A DNA stretch of 64,000 nucleotides from DAOTXK01 sp034430555 (GTDB lineage: Bacteria; Chloroflexota; Anaerolineae; Aggregatilineales; Ch27), in the NCBI GenBank assembly GCA_034430555.1, contig DAOUEM010000495.1, positions 1 to 64,000 of the forward strand, read 5' to 3'. This document shows, in pieces, positions 32,030 to 40,729 of this stretch (positions are counted from its first letter, which is position 1; each line of letters starts with the position of its first letter). A program made the position numbers and the translations under genes. Under the pieces are notes generated by a model. It worked only from the letters and a program-made list of their open reading frames with translations. It did no database searches and had not been told where the DNA came from.

Positions 32030-33388
32030 TTACCCGTCCAGTAAACCGCCGTTGCTGGCGATCACGTCCCGGTACCAGCGAGCCGAATCCTTGAGGGTGC
32101 GCTGCTGCGTGGCGAAGTCCACGTGGATCAGCCCGAAGCGCTGGGCATAACCCGCCGCCCACTCGAAGTTGTCCAGCAGCGACCAGTGGAAGTAACCGCG
32201 AATGTCGCCGCCGTCCTCGCCCACCCGGCGGAAGGCGCGCAGGTAGCGCGTGGTGAAGTCGATGCGCTGCGGATCGTGCACCTGGCCGTCCACCGCCACC
32301 CAGTCCGGGTTGGAAAGCCCGTTCTCGGTGATCATCAGTGGCACGTTGTAGCGCTCCCACATCAGGCGCGGGGTCCAGTACAGGCTGTCCGGCACGACCG
32401 ACCAGTGGGTGAGTGTCATGGGGTGCCCGTCCGGGAAGGGGACTTCCGCCGGCTTGCCATCGTCGCCCTGCCGGATGTGACGACCGAAGTAAATGTTCAA
32501 GCCCAGGAAGTCCAGCGGCTGCCGGATGGCCGCCATATCGCCATCCTGGATGACCGGCATCGCCTTGCCGTAAACCTCGGCCATGCCGGCGGGGTACTCG
32601 CCGCGGAAGATCGGATCGCTGTAGAGCGAGGTCAGCCACAGGTTGGGACCGTTCACGTCAAACAACGACCGCCGCGCCGCTGCCAGGTCCGCCGCGCTGT
32701 CGGTGGCCGGGATCGCGCCGCCGCAGCTCAGGGCGATGCCCACCTGGCACGGCCCCGGGGACGCGGCCCGGATCGCCTGGGTGGCGGCGCCGTGCGCCCG
32801 GTTGGCGTTATGGATGACTTGCAGCAAGCGCTTGTAGCCCCACTTTTCGCCGGGAGCGTGATTGCCCACATGATGGCCCAGCACGCTGAAGACGGCCGGC
32901 TCGTTGAGCGGCATCCAGTGTGTGACGCGGTCGCCCAGCGTCTCCACCATCAGCGTGGCGAAATCGGCGAACCAGGCGGCGCTGTCGCGGTTGAGCCAGC
33001 CGCCCTGGCTGTACAGCTCGTAGGGGAAGTCCCAGTGGAAAAGCGTGGCATAGGGCGTGATGTCCGCCGCCAGCAGCGCGTCCACCAGCCGGTTGTAAAA
33101 GTCCAGGCCCGCCTGATTGACGCGCCCCACACCGTCTGGCAGCACACGCGGCCAACTGATCGAGAAGCGATAGGCTTGCAGGCCGATCTCTCCCATGAGC
33201 ACCACGTCTTCCGCGTAACGATGGTAGTGGTCACAGGCCACGTCGCCGGTATCGCCGTTGCGGATCGCGCCTTCCTTCAGGCAGAGCATATCCCATACGG
33301 AAAGGCCCTTGCCGTCCTCGTAAGCCGCGCCTTCCACCTGGTAAGCGGATGTGGCCGCTCCCCATACGAATCCTTCTGGAAAAGCCAT
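32030..33388 (-). CDS. Glycoside hydrolase family 1 beta-glucosidase
   Basis: Protein of 452 residues, the normal GH1 length. It opens with FPEGFVWGAATSAYQVEGA; the acid/base Glu is in MPLNEPAVF (about residue 166) and the nucleophile Glu in LMITENGLS (about residue 353). FHWDFP and GYFHWSLLDNFEWAAGY supply the aglycone and glycone sites. No signal peptide is present, so it cleaves imported beta-glucosides or beta-galactosides in the cytoplasm. GAGGAGACG precedes the ATG. It is 36 bp downstream of the URO-D family gene on the same strand. A second GH1 lies at 61547-62896. Confidence 0.92.
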   Translation of the reverse strand: MAFPEGFVWGAATSAYQVEGAAYEDGKGLSVWDMLCLKEGAIRNGDTGDVACDHYHRYAEDVVLMGEIGLQAYRFSISWPRVLPDGVGRVNQAGLDFYNRLVDALLAADITPYATLFHWDFPYELYSQGGWLNRDSAAWFADFATLMVETLGDRVTHWMPLNEPAVFSVLGHHVGNHAPGEKWGYKRLLQVIHNANRAHGAATQAIRAASPGPCQVGIALSCGGAIPATDSAADLAAARRSLFDVNGPNLWLTSLYSDPIFRGEYPAGMAEVYGKAMPVIQDGDMAAIRQPLDFLGLNIYFGRHIRQGDDGKPAEVPFPDGHPMTLTHWSVVPDSLYWTPRLMWERYNVPLMITENGLSNPDWVAVDGQVHDPQRIDFTTRYLRAFRRVGEDGGDIRGYFHWSLLDNFEWAAGYAQRFGLIHVDFATQQRTLKDSARWYRDVIASNGGLLDG

Positions 33389-33424
33389 CGTCGTCTCCTC
33401 AAATGGTGTGGGTAAGAATAGCGT

Positions 33425-34564
33425 TCAGGTCGTGTGTGCCAGCCGGCCCATCGGCTTGAGGTTGATCCCCTGCCCCCAGACCTCGCGCACTTGCTCCAGG
33501 TAAAACCAGTAATTGTTTAGGGGCACGTCCGGCGGCACGCGGTGATCGCAAAAGCCGATGTATCCACCCTCCTCCACCAGCGGCAGCAGGCGATACACTT
33601 CCGCCTCGATCGTCTCCTTAGAACCGGCCAGGATTCTTTTACCGATGCCGCCCATCAGCAGCAGGTCCCGCCCGTATTCCCGGCGGAAGGCGAGCGGGTC
33701 CGCGCCCCAGGTGCCGACTTCCAGCGGGAACATGCAGTTGATCCCGGCCTCCAGCCACAGCGGCACCAGGTCGTCGATCTTGCCGTCGCAGTCCACCCAG
33801 ATCACGTCCACGCCGTAGCCGCGCACCAGGTCGCTGATGCGGCGGTAATGCGGCACCAGGTACTGCCGAAAGTGCTGAGGGCTGATCAGCGGGCCGGCTT
33901 TGTAGGCCATGTCCTCCCACATGCCGCAGGCATCGAAGCGCCCGCCGGTGTCCAGCAGGCGCGTCAGCGTGCCGATGATGCAGTCGGCCACGGTGGTCAC
34001 CATCTCTTCGAAGAGGGCAGGGTCGTCGTAGATCAGCAGGGAGATGTTTTCCATGCCCATCCAGTCACGCAGCTTGCCGTAAAGGCTGCCCCCCGGCAGG
34101 ATGACCGGCGCTTCGCGGTCGGCGTCCCGCCAGTACGGGACGCGCGTCTCCCAGTCCGCCGGGTAGCGGTCGGGATGATCCGGGTCCAGGCGGGGCTTGT
34201 AATGCTGCTCCCAGCTGGCCCGGTCGGTCAGCAGGTGGCCCAGGTGCATCGGGATGGAGCCCATGAACTTCTTGCGCAGCACGCGCACGCCATCCGCCTG
34301 CTGCACGACCTCGTGATCGCCGCGATCCTCGAGGACGGTTTCCTCAAACTGGGGCGCGAGGTCGACCAGTACGCCGGTGCCGCAGCCGTTCAACAGCCGG
34401 TCCATGCCGAAAAAATCGTCGCCGTTCTGGCGGTTGACGTGAGCAGGCAGGCCCTGTCCGTGCCAGGTGGGCAGCGTTTCATCCCAGAAGCTAAAGTCGC
34501 AGATCGGCGCGCGATCACGCGGCTGGTAACACATCGTGGCCAGGAAGCGCTGGCGGTCGTTCAT
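33425..34564 (-). CDS. Uroporphyrinogen-decarboxylase-family protein of unknown substrate
   Basis: Protein of 379 residues of the URO-D/CmuA/MtaA TIM-barrel family. It begins MNDRQRFLATMCYQPRDRAPI, the usual start of the non-heme members found in carbohydrate and methyl-transfer loci. A DVIWVDCDGKIDDLVPLWLEAGIN segment near 245-265 and CMFPLEVGTWGADPLAFRR follow. The arginines of true HemE are not in place, so heme synthesis is unlikely. Members of this branch are often next to sugar hydrolases without a known reaction. It is probably in one transcript with the GH1 downstream. AAGGGGG precedes ATG 34564. Confidence 0.75.
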   Translation of the reverse strand: MNDRQRFLATMCYQPRDRAPICDFSFWDETLPTWHGQGLPAHVNRQNGDDFFGMDRLLNGCGTGVLVDLAPQFEETVLEDRGDHEVVQQADGVRVLRKKFMGSIPMHLGHLLTDRASWEQHYKPRLDPDHPDRYPADWETRVPYWRDADREAPVILPGGSLYGKLRDWMGMENISLLIYDDPALFEEMVTTVADCIIGTLTRLLDTGGRFDACGMWEDMAYKAGPLISPQHFRQYLVPHYRRISDLVRGYGVDVIWVDCDGKIDDLVPLWLEAGINCMFPLEVGTWGADPLAFRREYGRDLLLMGGIGKRILAGSKETIEAEVYRLLPLVEEGGYIGFCDHRVPPDVPLNNYWFYLEQVREVWGQGINLKPMGRLAHTT

Positions 34565-34626
34565 CAGGTCCCCCTTGAAACAATGACTCGTCTGTGACGC
34601 GTTTGATAGCCACTTATAATAGCAGG

Positions 34627-34754
34627 TTTACCCGGCCCGGCTATGATGAAGGTCCCAATAACCGGGGAAGACGTGATCGTTCGCAGGCCAGCAGCGCGCC
34701 GACGGCCCGCCGACAATCACCCGGATAGGCCCGTGCCTTGCCGCCGGGCCGGGT
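34627..34754 (+). ncRNA. Candidate rod-like structured RNA upstream of sdh
   Basis: A perfect 12-bp closing stem ACCCGGCCCGGC (34630-34641) / GCCGGGCCGGGT (34743-34754) encloses nested pairings: CCGG 34662-34665 with 34721-34724, then a near-continuous helix 34673-34689 / 34704-34720 broken only by single mismatches, with a 14-nt apical loop. A TATAAT box ends 7 nt before the structure. No poly-U end is visible. It could be a small RNA, a sdh leader or a mobile palindrome; I recognise no known RNA class. Confidence 0.35.
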
Positions 34755-34783
34755 TTGACGCCTATCATGGGAAGTGATGATAT
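34755..34783 (+). promoter_or_regulatory. Candidate sdh promoter
   Basis: TTGACG (34755-34760), a 17-nt spacer and TGATAT (34778-34783). The -35 is strong and the -10 weak, which would suit an activated promoter; the adjoining dyad at 34783-34797 is a possible regulator site. Confidence 0.35.
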
Positions 34784-34797
34784 GTGACACTTTCACA
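34783..34797. promoter_or_regulatory. CRP/FNR-like dyad TGTGA-N5-TCACA
   Basis: Perfect half sites TGTGA (34783-34787) and TCACA (34793-34797) with 5 nt between them. The Escherichia coli CRP site has 6 nt, so a different member of the CRP/FNR family would be needed. It overlaps the end of the candidate sdh -10 box. Confidence 0.35.
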
Positions 34798-35032
34798 ACG
34801 TCGATTGGGTAATTACACTAAATCACATCAGGTTCCATCCACTTCACCCGCGCCGGTGTTTTGTTTCAGCCTGACGGTGATAGCGGCGCGCGCCTGCTGA
34901 GGGGGGTCGGTTTTGTCGCCCGCAGCACAGAGGAGCCAGTTTATTGCCAAACAGACGCTCAGCTTTTGTCAGGGGCATCGTTGGGTCAGCCGCCCATCGG
35001 GTGCCCCCTGTCATTTGAGATAGAGGGAGCAT

Positions 35033-36838
35033 ATGTCGCATTCAGAAGTGATTACCCATGACGTGATCGTCGTCGGCGCGGGCCTGGCCGGGACCTGGAC
35101 AGCGATGGTCGCCAGCCAGGAGGGCGTGACGGACATCGGCGTCCTCTCCAAAATCCACCCCCTGCGCTCGCACAGCGGCGCGGCCCAGGGGGGAATCGCC
35201 GCCAGTCTGAACAACGTGCGCCCGGTGGCGGACACCGGCTCGCGCGGCCCGCTGGAGCAGATTCCGCCGGGCGACGAGCTGGTCGATAGCTGGGAGCTGC
35301 ACATGTTCGACACGATCAAGGGGTCGGACTGGCTGGGCGACCAGGACGCCATCGAGATCATGGTCAAAGAGGCCATCGACATCGTCTACGAATACGAGCA
35401 CATGGGCTGCGTCTTCAGCCGCACGCCGGACGGCCGCATCGCGCAGCGGCGCTTCGGCGGGCACAGCGCCCCCCGGGCCAACTTCGCCGCGGACTGGACC
35501 GGCCACGTCCTGCTGCACACGGCGCACGAACAAGCCAGCAAACACGGCGTCAAGTTTTACAGCGAATGGTACTGCATGGACCTCATCGTGGAGGACAACG
35601 TCTGTAAGGGCGTGGTCGCCATGGATGTGCTGACCGGCGAAATTCACACCATGCGGGCCAAAGCCGTGATGTTCGGCACGGGCGGATACGGCCGGGCCTG
35701 GGCGATCACCTCCAATGCCACCGCCAACACCGGCGACGGGGTGGCCATCGCCTACCGGGCGGGCGTGCCCCTGATGGACATGGAATTCGTGCAGTTCCAT
35801 CCGACCGGCCTGTACCGCCACGGCATCCTGATGAGCGAGGCCTGCCGGGGCGAAGGCGGCTACCTGACCAACAAAGCCGGCGAGCGCTTTATGAAAAACT
35901 ACGCGCCGGACAAGATGGAGCTGGCCCCGCGCGACCTGGTCAGCCGCTCCGAGCAAACCGAGATCGACGAGGGGCGCGGCATCGGCGAGGACGGCCTGGG
36001 CATCTACCTGGACATGACCCACCTGGGCCGCGACAAGATCATGGAGCGCCTGCCCCAGGTGCGCGACATCGCCCTCAACTTCGCCGGGGTGGACATCATC
36101 GACGCGCCGGCTCCCATCCAGCCGACGGCCCATTACAGCATGGGCGGCATCCCGGCCACGGTGGACGGCCAGGTCATCGCCGACGCCGACGGCACGCCGG
36201 TCACCGGTTTTTACGCCGCCGGGGAATGCGCCTGCATCAGCGTGCACGGGGCTAACCGCCTGGGCACCAACAGCCTGCTGGGGGCTTCGGTATTTGGCCG
36301 CCGGGCCGGCAAGGCGATTGCGGCCTTCGTCAAGGGCGGCGCGCCGCTCCAGCCCATCGAAGGCGACCCGGCTGCGGCCAGCCGCCAGCGCATCCAGCAC
36401 CTGACCAGCGAACCGGCCAATGGCAAGGGCGAATCCTGGGTGCAGCTCGCGCGCGAGTTGAAGCAGACCATGACCGACAACGTGGGCATCTACCGCACAG
36501 AGGAAAAGCTCAAGATCGCCGTGGCGGACGTCAAAGCGCTGCAGGAGCGCTTCCAAAAGGCGCGCGTGATGGACACCAGCCGCCGCTTCAATACCGACGT
36601 GCTCGGCGCGCTGGAAACGGAGCACCTGCTCACCTTCAGCGAGGTGATCGCGGTCAGCGCCCTGGCCCGCACGGAGAGCCGCGGCGCGCACTACCGCACG
36701 GATTTCCCCAAGCGCGACGACGAAGACTGGCTGCACCATACGATGGCCCATCAAAACGGCCAGGACGCGCCCGCGCTCAGCTACAAGGGCGTCACCATCG
36801 ATTGGGACAAATACCCGCCGCAGGAGCGGAAATACTAA
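35033..36838 (+). CDS. sdhA: Succinate dehydrogenase/fumarate reductase flavoprotein subunit
   Basis: Protein of 601 residues. The dinucleotide-binding motif VIVVGAGLAGTW is at 12-23. The FAD-linking segment HPLRSHSGAAQGGIAAS (about 42-58) contains the histidyl-FAD His. HSAPRANFAADWTGH near 145 and the active-site region HPTGLYRHGILMSEACRGEGG near 263 follow, with catalytic Arg in PRDLVSRS. It oxidises succinate to fumarate (TCA cycle, complex II) at the inner face of the membrane. GAGGGAGC precedes ATG 35033. The iron-sulfur subunit follows after a 127-bp gap with a hairpin repeat, larger than the other sdh gaps. Confidence 0.95.
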   Translation: MSHSEVITHDVIVVGAGLAGTWTAMVASQEGVTDIGVLSKIHPLRSHSGAAQGGIAASLNNVRPVADTGSRGPLEQIPPGDELVDSWELHMFDTIKGSDWLGDQDAIEIMVKEAIDIVYEYEHMGCVFSRTPDGRIAQRRFGGHSAPRANFAADWTGHVLLHTAHEQASKHGVKFYSEWYCMDLIVEDNVCKGVVAMDVLTGEIHTMRAKAVMFGTGGYGRAWAITSNATANTGDGVAIAYRAGVPLMDMEFVQFHPTGLYRHGILMSEACRGEGGYLTNKAGERFMKNYAPDKMELAPRDLVSRSEQTEIDEGRGIGEDGLGIYLDMTHLGRDKIMERLPQVRDIALNFAGVDIIDAPAPIQPTAHYSMGGIPATVDGQVIADADGTPVTGFYAAGECACISVHGANRLGTNSLLGASVFGRRAGKAIAAFVKGGAPLQPIEGDPAAASRQRIQHLTSEPANGKGESWVQLARELKQTMTDNVGIYRTEEKLKIAVADVKALQERFQKARVMDTSRRFNTDVLGALETEHLLTFSEVIAVSALARTESRGAHYRTDFPKRDDEDWLHHTMAHQNGQDAPALSYKGVTIDWDKYPPQERKY

Positions 36839-36856
36839 ATGGAGAACCGGGGTTGC

Positions 36857-36907
36857 GTAGGGGCCAGGCGGTGCCTTGCCCAGGGCGATTCACCGAATCG
36901 CCCCTAC
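36857..36907. repeat. Composite GTAGGGGC...GCCCCTAC double hairpin between sdhA and sdhB
   Basis: Outer arms GTAGGGGC (36857-36864) and GCCCCTAC (36900-36907) bracket two hairpins: GGGCCAGGC/GCCTTGCCC with one mismatch, and GGGCGATT (36883-36890) / AATCGCCC (36896-36903). It looks like two members of the GTAGGG palindrome family fused. Placed inside the sdh operon it may act on mRNA stability between subunits. Confidence 0.65.
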
Positions 36908-36965
36908 ATCGCGCCCCCTGGTCTCCATTCGTGGACTGCTGATTTCTATTAGGAGAAAGCCAACC

Positions 36966-37742
36966 ATGGCCGAACAATCACGGGTGACGGTGCGCATCCA
37001 GCGCTATAACCCGGACAAGGACCGCAAGCCCTACCTGGAGGAATTTCCCCTGACGCTGACGCCGGGCACCACTATCCTCGATGCCCTGCACACGATCAAG
37101 GAAACCCAGGATGGCAGCGTGACCTTCCGCCGCTCCTGCCGCCACGCCATCTGCGGGAGCTGCGCCATGAACATCAACGGTAAAAACACGCTGGTGTGCG
37201 AGGCCCCGCTCAAGGAACACCTCGACCGGCAGGGACGCATCACCATCCGCCCGCTGCCCTACCTGCCGATCATCAAGGACCTGGTGGTGGATCGCACCAG
37301 CTTCTGGGAGCAGTACCAGCGCGTCAAGCCCTGGCTGATCCCGCCGGAGAACGTGCCGGACAAAGAATTCCGCATGAGCCAGGAAGAAGTAGCCGCGCTG
37401 CGCAACGCCGAGAAGTGCATCATGTGCGGGGCGTGTTACTCCGCCTGCCAGGTGATCGCGCTCAACAAACAGTACATCGGGCCGCACGCGCTGCTCAAGG
37501 CCTTCCTGCGCATCCTGGACCCGCGCGACAGCGCCCCCGCCGACCGGCTGGCAGACCTGATCGGCGGCGACGGCGTCTACCGCTGCCACACCATTTTCAA
37601 CTGCATCGACGCCTGCCCGAAAGACCTCAACCCGACCGAGGCCATCGAGACGCTGCGCAAGCTGGCGCAAAAACGCCAGGCCTTCGAGGCCGCCCGCGCC
37701 GAGCGGCAGCGCACCCTCGACCAGCCCGTAGCGTCCAAATAA
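36966..37742 (+). CDS. sdhB: Succinate dehydrogenase iron-sulfur subunit
   Basis: Protein of 258 residues. The plant-type [2Fe-2S] domain has CRHAICGSCAMNINGK near residue 58-73. The bacterial ferredoxin-like part has CIMCGACYSAC near 150 and CHTIFNCIDACPK near 207, giving the [4Fe-4S] and [3Fe-4S] sites. It carries electrons from SdhA FADH2 to the membrane quinone site. ATG 36966 is chosen because AGGAG lies upstream; an earlier in-frame start at 36876 would add 30 residues encoded within the intergenic repeat. Spacing to sdhC is 12 bp. Confidence 0.95.
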   Translation: MAEQSRVTVRIQRYNPDKDRKPYLEEFPLTLTPGTTILDALHTIKETQDGSVTFRRSCRHAICGSCAMNINGKNTLVCEAPLKEHLDRQGRITIRPLPYLPIIKDLVVDRTSFWEQYQRVKPWLIPPENVPDKEFRMSQEEVAALRNAEKCIMCGACYSACQVIALNKQYIGPHALLKAFLRILDPRDSAPADRLADLIGGDGVYRCHTIFNCIDACPKDLNPTEAIETLRKLAQKRQAFEAARAERQRTLDQPVASK

Positions 37743-37754
37743 AGGAGCCACCCT

Positions 37755-38102
37755 ATGTACAGGAGCACCGGTTTTATCAGCTTCTTTCTGCGCCGCTTGA
37801 CCGGGGTGGCGCTGGTGCTTTACCTGGGCCTGCACATTTTCGCCATCGGCTCGGTCACCGGCGGCCCGGAAACGTTCAACGGCACTATGAACTTTTTGCA
37901 GTCGGACTTCTTTAAGCTGGCGGAGATCGCGCTGCTGGCGGCGGTCGTCTACCACGCCTTCGACGGCATCCGCCTGCTGATCGTGCACTACTTCGACGTG
38001 ACGGAATACCGCAAGAGCATGTTTTACGCGGCCTTTGCCGTGTCGGTCATCCTGACCATCGCCGGCGGCGTTCCCATTTTGTTGTTCATGCTGGAAGGGT
38101 AG
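37755..38102 (+). CDS. sdhC: Succinate dehydrogenase membrane subunit, cytochrome b556 type
   Basis: Protein of 115 residues with three transmembrane helices (about 15-35, 53-77, 87-113). RRLTGVALVLYLGLHIFAIG in the first helix and VVYHAFDGIRLLIVHY in the second hold the conserved Arg, the likely heme-ligand His residues and the quinone-site Asp. It anchors SdhAB and binds heme b and quinone together with the next subunit. AAGGAG lies upstream, and it is 11 bp from sdhD. Confidence 0.88.
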   Translation: MYRSTGFISFFLRRLTGVALVLYLGLHIFAIGSVTGGPETFNGTMNFLQSDFFKLAEIALLAAVVYHAFDGIRLLIVHYFDVTEYRKSMFYAAFAVSVILTIAGGVPILLFMLEG

Positions 38103-38113
38103 GAGAGACAGCC

Positions 38114-38479
38114 ATGCGAATTTCCGGACTGCGTATTTTCCAGATGCAGCGTTTCAGCGCCATCGCGCTGCTGATCTTTCTGACCATCCACATGATCGTG
38201 GTGCATTATCCGCCTTTCCACATCGACTTCAGCCGCATCCTGGAGCGCCTGGAACAGCCGCTGTGGAAGGCCATCGACGTGGCGTTCCTGTTCTTCGTGC
38301 TGATGCACGCCCTGACCGGCGCTTACATGGTGCTGACGGACGTGGAGCGCTTCGACAGATACCGGCGGGCGATTGCCATCGTCGCCATCGTATTGGGGGT
38401 GGCGGCCTTCATCTACGGCACGCAGACGATCATCGCCTTCCAGATGACGCCGGAGGCCGCGGCCAGCCTGGTGCCGTAG
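38114..38479 (+). CDS. sdhD: Succinate dehydrogenase second membrane subunit
   Basis: Protein of 121 residues with three helices: FQMQRFSAIALLIFLTIHMIVVHY, DVAFLFFVLMHALTGAYMVLTD and a C-terminal AIAIVAIVLGVAAFIYGTQ segment. The two early His residues and His of the second helix (FFVLMHALTG) are candidate heme and quinone ligands. AGGAGAG precedes ATG 38114. It is the last gene of sdhABCD and converges with an SDR gene 79 bp away; no strong terminator is seen there. Confidence 0.85.
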   Translation: MRISGLRIFQMQRFSAIALLIFLTIHMIVVHYPPFHIDFSRILERLEQPLWKAIDVAFLFFVLMHALTGAYMVLTDVERFDRYRRAIAIVAIVLGVAAFIYGTQTIIAFQMTPEAAASLVP

Positions 38480-38558
38480 CGGCGCGCAGGGAAATGATCA
38501 CGATGGAGCGATGCCGGCGGGCCGCTGAAACCCGCATCGCCCCACGTGTTAGCGTGAT

Positions 38559-39386
38559 TCAACTGCCGCCGGCGGGCCGGTTCGACTGGTAGGACGTGTC
38601 GCCGGTCACGTTGCGCTTGCGGAAGGGGGCCAGCAAGAAGCGGGCCAGCACCTTGCCGCGGTTCAGCCAGTGAATGTGCGCGCCGGTTTTGTCGTTGGCC
38701 AGCATCCGCTCCACCAGCCAGGGCGCGATGGTGTCCACCCGGTCCGCCAGGATATTGAAGATGCGCAAGGTACGTTCGCGATCAGCTCCATCGCCAGCGT
38801 TGTCGCCCATCAGCATGTCGGTGATGACCATGCCGGGGCGCAGCGTGCCGACCTGGACCGGCGTCCCTGCCGCGTCGGCCAGCAGCCCCTGGCTGAAGTA
38901 CTGCACGGCGCGTTTGCTGGTCCCGTAGAGCGTCTGGCCTGCCCGGACGGAGCCATTGCTGCCAAACCCTTCCATGTTGTAAATCTGGCCGTGGCCCTGC
39001 TTCAGCATGCCCTGGAAGGCTACCTTAGCGCCGTACAGCAGGCCAACCACGTTGGTGCGGATCACGCTTTCGATGCGGGCCGCGTCTTCCTCCCAGAAGG
39101 GCGCCAGCGGGCTGGCCAGCCCGGCGTTGTTCACCCAGATGTCCACCACCCCGAAGCGGTCGATGGCCGCCGCCCATAAAGCAACCACCTGGTCGTAGTC
39201 GCCGACGTCGCAGGGCTGCCCCAGCAGGTGATCGCCGCCGTGTTGGGCGGCCAGCGTTTCGACGGCGTGGTCGGTGCTGGCCTGGCTCCGCCCGCTGACG
39301 ACGACGCGGCAGCCGCGCTTCAGGAATTCGTCCGCCAGCCCAAAGCCGATACCCCGCGTGCTGCCGGTAATGACGACAGTTTTCAC
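38559..39386 (-). CDS. SDR-family oxidoreductase
   Basis: Short-chain dehydrogenase of 275 residues. The cofactor loop TGSTRGIGFG is at about 7-16, a Gly/Arg pair (SGRSQ) after beta-2 suggests NADPH, NNAG is near 85 and the active site YGTSKRA near 155. I favour GTG 39386 because GGGAG lies 8-9 nt upstream within the longer frame; GTG 39401 would add five residues. A C-terminal WLNRGKVLARFLLAPFRKRN stretch looks like a short membrane-associated basic tail, as in some lipid- or steroid-type SDRs. The substrate is unknown. It is divergent from the gmd gene. Confidence 0.8.
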   Translation of the reverse strand: MKTVVITGSTRGIGFGLADEFLKRGCRVVVSGRSQASTDHAVETLAAQHGGDHLLGQPCDVGDYDQVVALWAAAIDRFGVVDIWVNNAGLASPLAPFWEEDAARIESVIRTNVVGLLYGAKVAFQGMLKQGHGQIYNMEGFGSNGSVRAGQTLYGTSKRAVQYFSQGLLADAAGTPVQVGTLRPGMVITDMLMGDNAGDGADRERTLRIFNILADRVDTIAPWLVERMLANDKTGAHIHWLNRGKVLARFLLAPFRKRNVTGDTSYQSNRPAGGS

Positions 39387-39507
39387 AGTGTTTTCTCCCA
39401 CGAATGATCATTGAGTGCCTCGATCATACCGCTTTTTGGGCAGGGCGGTCATCACAATTTTGCGCTCAATTGCGGCGATCCGGCGCACTGGCCTGCTGTT
39501 CATGGGC

Positions 39508-39516
39508 TGGTACAAT
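39508..39516 (+). promoter_or_regulatory. Extended -10 promoter element before gmd
   Basis: TGGTACAAT, an extended -10 box, lies 47 bp before ATG 39563 with no clear -35. The same TGN-TAnAAT architecture occurs at 11308 and 46326. Confidence 0.42.
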
Positions 39517-39562
39517 CGGCATCTGCGTTGGGGGGCAGTGACCAACTGAAAGGACACCTGGC

Positions 39563-40573
39563 ATGAGCAACCCAAAAACGGCGCTGATCACGGGCATCAC
39601 CGGGCAGGATGGCTCCTACCTGGCGGAACTGCTGCTGGAGAAAGGCTACCGCGTGGTAGGGCTAGCCCGCCGCTCGACGCACTACCGCTCCCCCAACCTG
39701 GATCACCTGGTGGGGCGGGTCACGCTCGAATACGGCGACCTGATCGACGGGGCCAACCTGGAGACCCTCGTCGCCGAGTACCAGCCGGACGAGATTTACA
39801 ACCTGGCGGCGCAGTCCGTACCGGCGGATAGCTGGCGGCAGCCGATCGTCACCGGCGAGATCACGGCGCTGGGCACGCTGCGCATGTTGGAGGCGACTCG
39901 CAAACACGCCCCGCAGGCCCGCTTTTATCAGGCCTCCAGCCGCGAGATTTACGGCGGGGTGCAGGACGAGGTCTGCGACGAAAACACGCCCTTCCTGGCG
40001 AACAACCCCTACGGCATCGCCAAGCTGTACGCCCACCTGATGACGATCAACTACCGCCAGTCATACGGCCTGTATGCCTGCGGCGGCATCCTGTTTAACC
40101 ACGAAAGCCCACGCCGCAGCCTGCACTTCGTGACGCGCAAAGTCACCATGGCCGTGGCCTGCATCCACCTGGGCGTGGAGCGGCCCCCGGTCAACGAGGC
40201 GGGAGAGCCGCTGGTGCGTGCGGGCAAGGTGCACCTGGGCAATCTCGACTCCGTGCGCGACTGGGGCTACGCCAGAGAATACGTCGAGGCCATGTGGCTC
40301 ATGCTCCAGCAGGAGACGCCGGGGGACTACGTGATCGGCACCAACACCGCCTACACCGTCCGCGACCTGTGCCAGGCCGCCTTCACGCACGTGGGGTTGG
40401 ACTGGCACGACCATGTCGAAGTGGACCCGCGCTTTATGCGTCCTACCGAGATCGCGGCCTCACGCGGCGACTACGGCAGAGCAAAGGCCGATCTCGGCTG
40501 GGAGCCGCGCACCTCCTTCGAGGCATTGATCCGGCTGATGGTGGACGAAGATATCCGGCGGCTGTCCGGCTAA
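39563..40573 (+). CDS. gmd: GDP-mannose 4,6-dehydratase
   Basis: Extended SDR of 336 residues. TGITGQDGSYLAELLLEKGY at 10-29 is the family hallmark, with NLAAQS near 80, NPYGIAKLYAH containing Tyr/Lys near 152-156, and FNHESPRR near 178. The catalytic loop reads ASSREIYGG where well-studied enzymes have a Ser-Thr-Ser-Glu version: the Glu is kept, Thr is replaced by Ser and the following Ser by Arg. It makes GDP-4-keto-6-deoxy-D-mannose, precursor of GDP-fucose or GDP-rhamnose for surface polysaccharide. No GDP-fucose synthase lies beside it. The divergence leaves room for a related NDP-sugar dehydratase. Confidence 0.82.
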   Translation: MSNPKTALITGITGQDGSYLAELLLEKGYRVVGLARRSTHYRSPNLDHLVGRVTLEYGDLIDGANLETLVAEYQPDEIYNLAAQSVPADSWRQPIVTGEITALGTLRMLEATRKHAPQARFYQASSREIYGGVQDEVCDENTPFLANNPYGIAKLYAHLMTINYRQSYGLYACGGILFNHESPRRSLHFVTRKVTMAVACIHLGVERPPVNEAGEPLVRAGKVHLGNLDSVRDWGYAREYVEAMWLMLQQETPGDYVIGTNTAYTVRDLCQAAFTHVGLDWHDHVEVDPRFMRPTEIAASRGDYGRAKADLGWEPRTSFEALIRLMVDEDIRRLSG

Positions 40574-40729
40574 CCGGGTCCTGTAGAGGCACTCGCTGAC
40601 CAGCATCGGACCTCTGCCCGTCCTGGGATGGAGGTCTTCCCCTGCCGGGTATACACATTCGACCATGGCGGCCCGCGCCGAAGGTGGTAGACTTGGCACG
40701 CGGTCTCACACAGTTGAAAGGCAGTCAGC

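Larger units (their letters stand above)
34565..35032. other. 468-bp divergent intergenic region before sdhA
   Basis: From left to right it holds a TATAAT box (34615-34620), a rod-like imperfect palindrome (34630-34754), a TTGACG/TGATAT promoter candidate (34755-34783), a TGTGA-N5-TCACA site (34783-34797), an AT-richer stretch, and a small hairpin cluster around GGGGCA (34972-34977) / TGCCCC (35002-35007) shortly before the sdhA ribosome binding site. No convincing ORF is present; an 11-codon frame at 34778 is the only one with a purine-rich leader. Confidence 0.5.

Noticed and set aside
35042..36754. 570-codon antisense frame opposite sdhA
   Set aside because: Composition is that of a GC-rich shadow frame, and the sdhA reading has complete family motifs.
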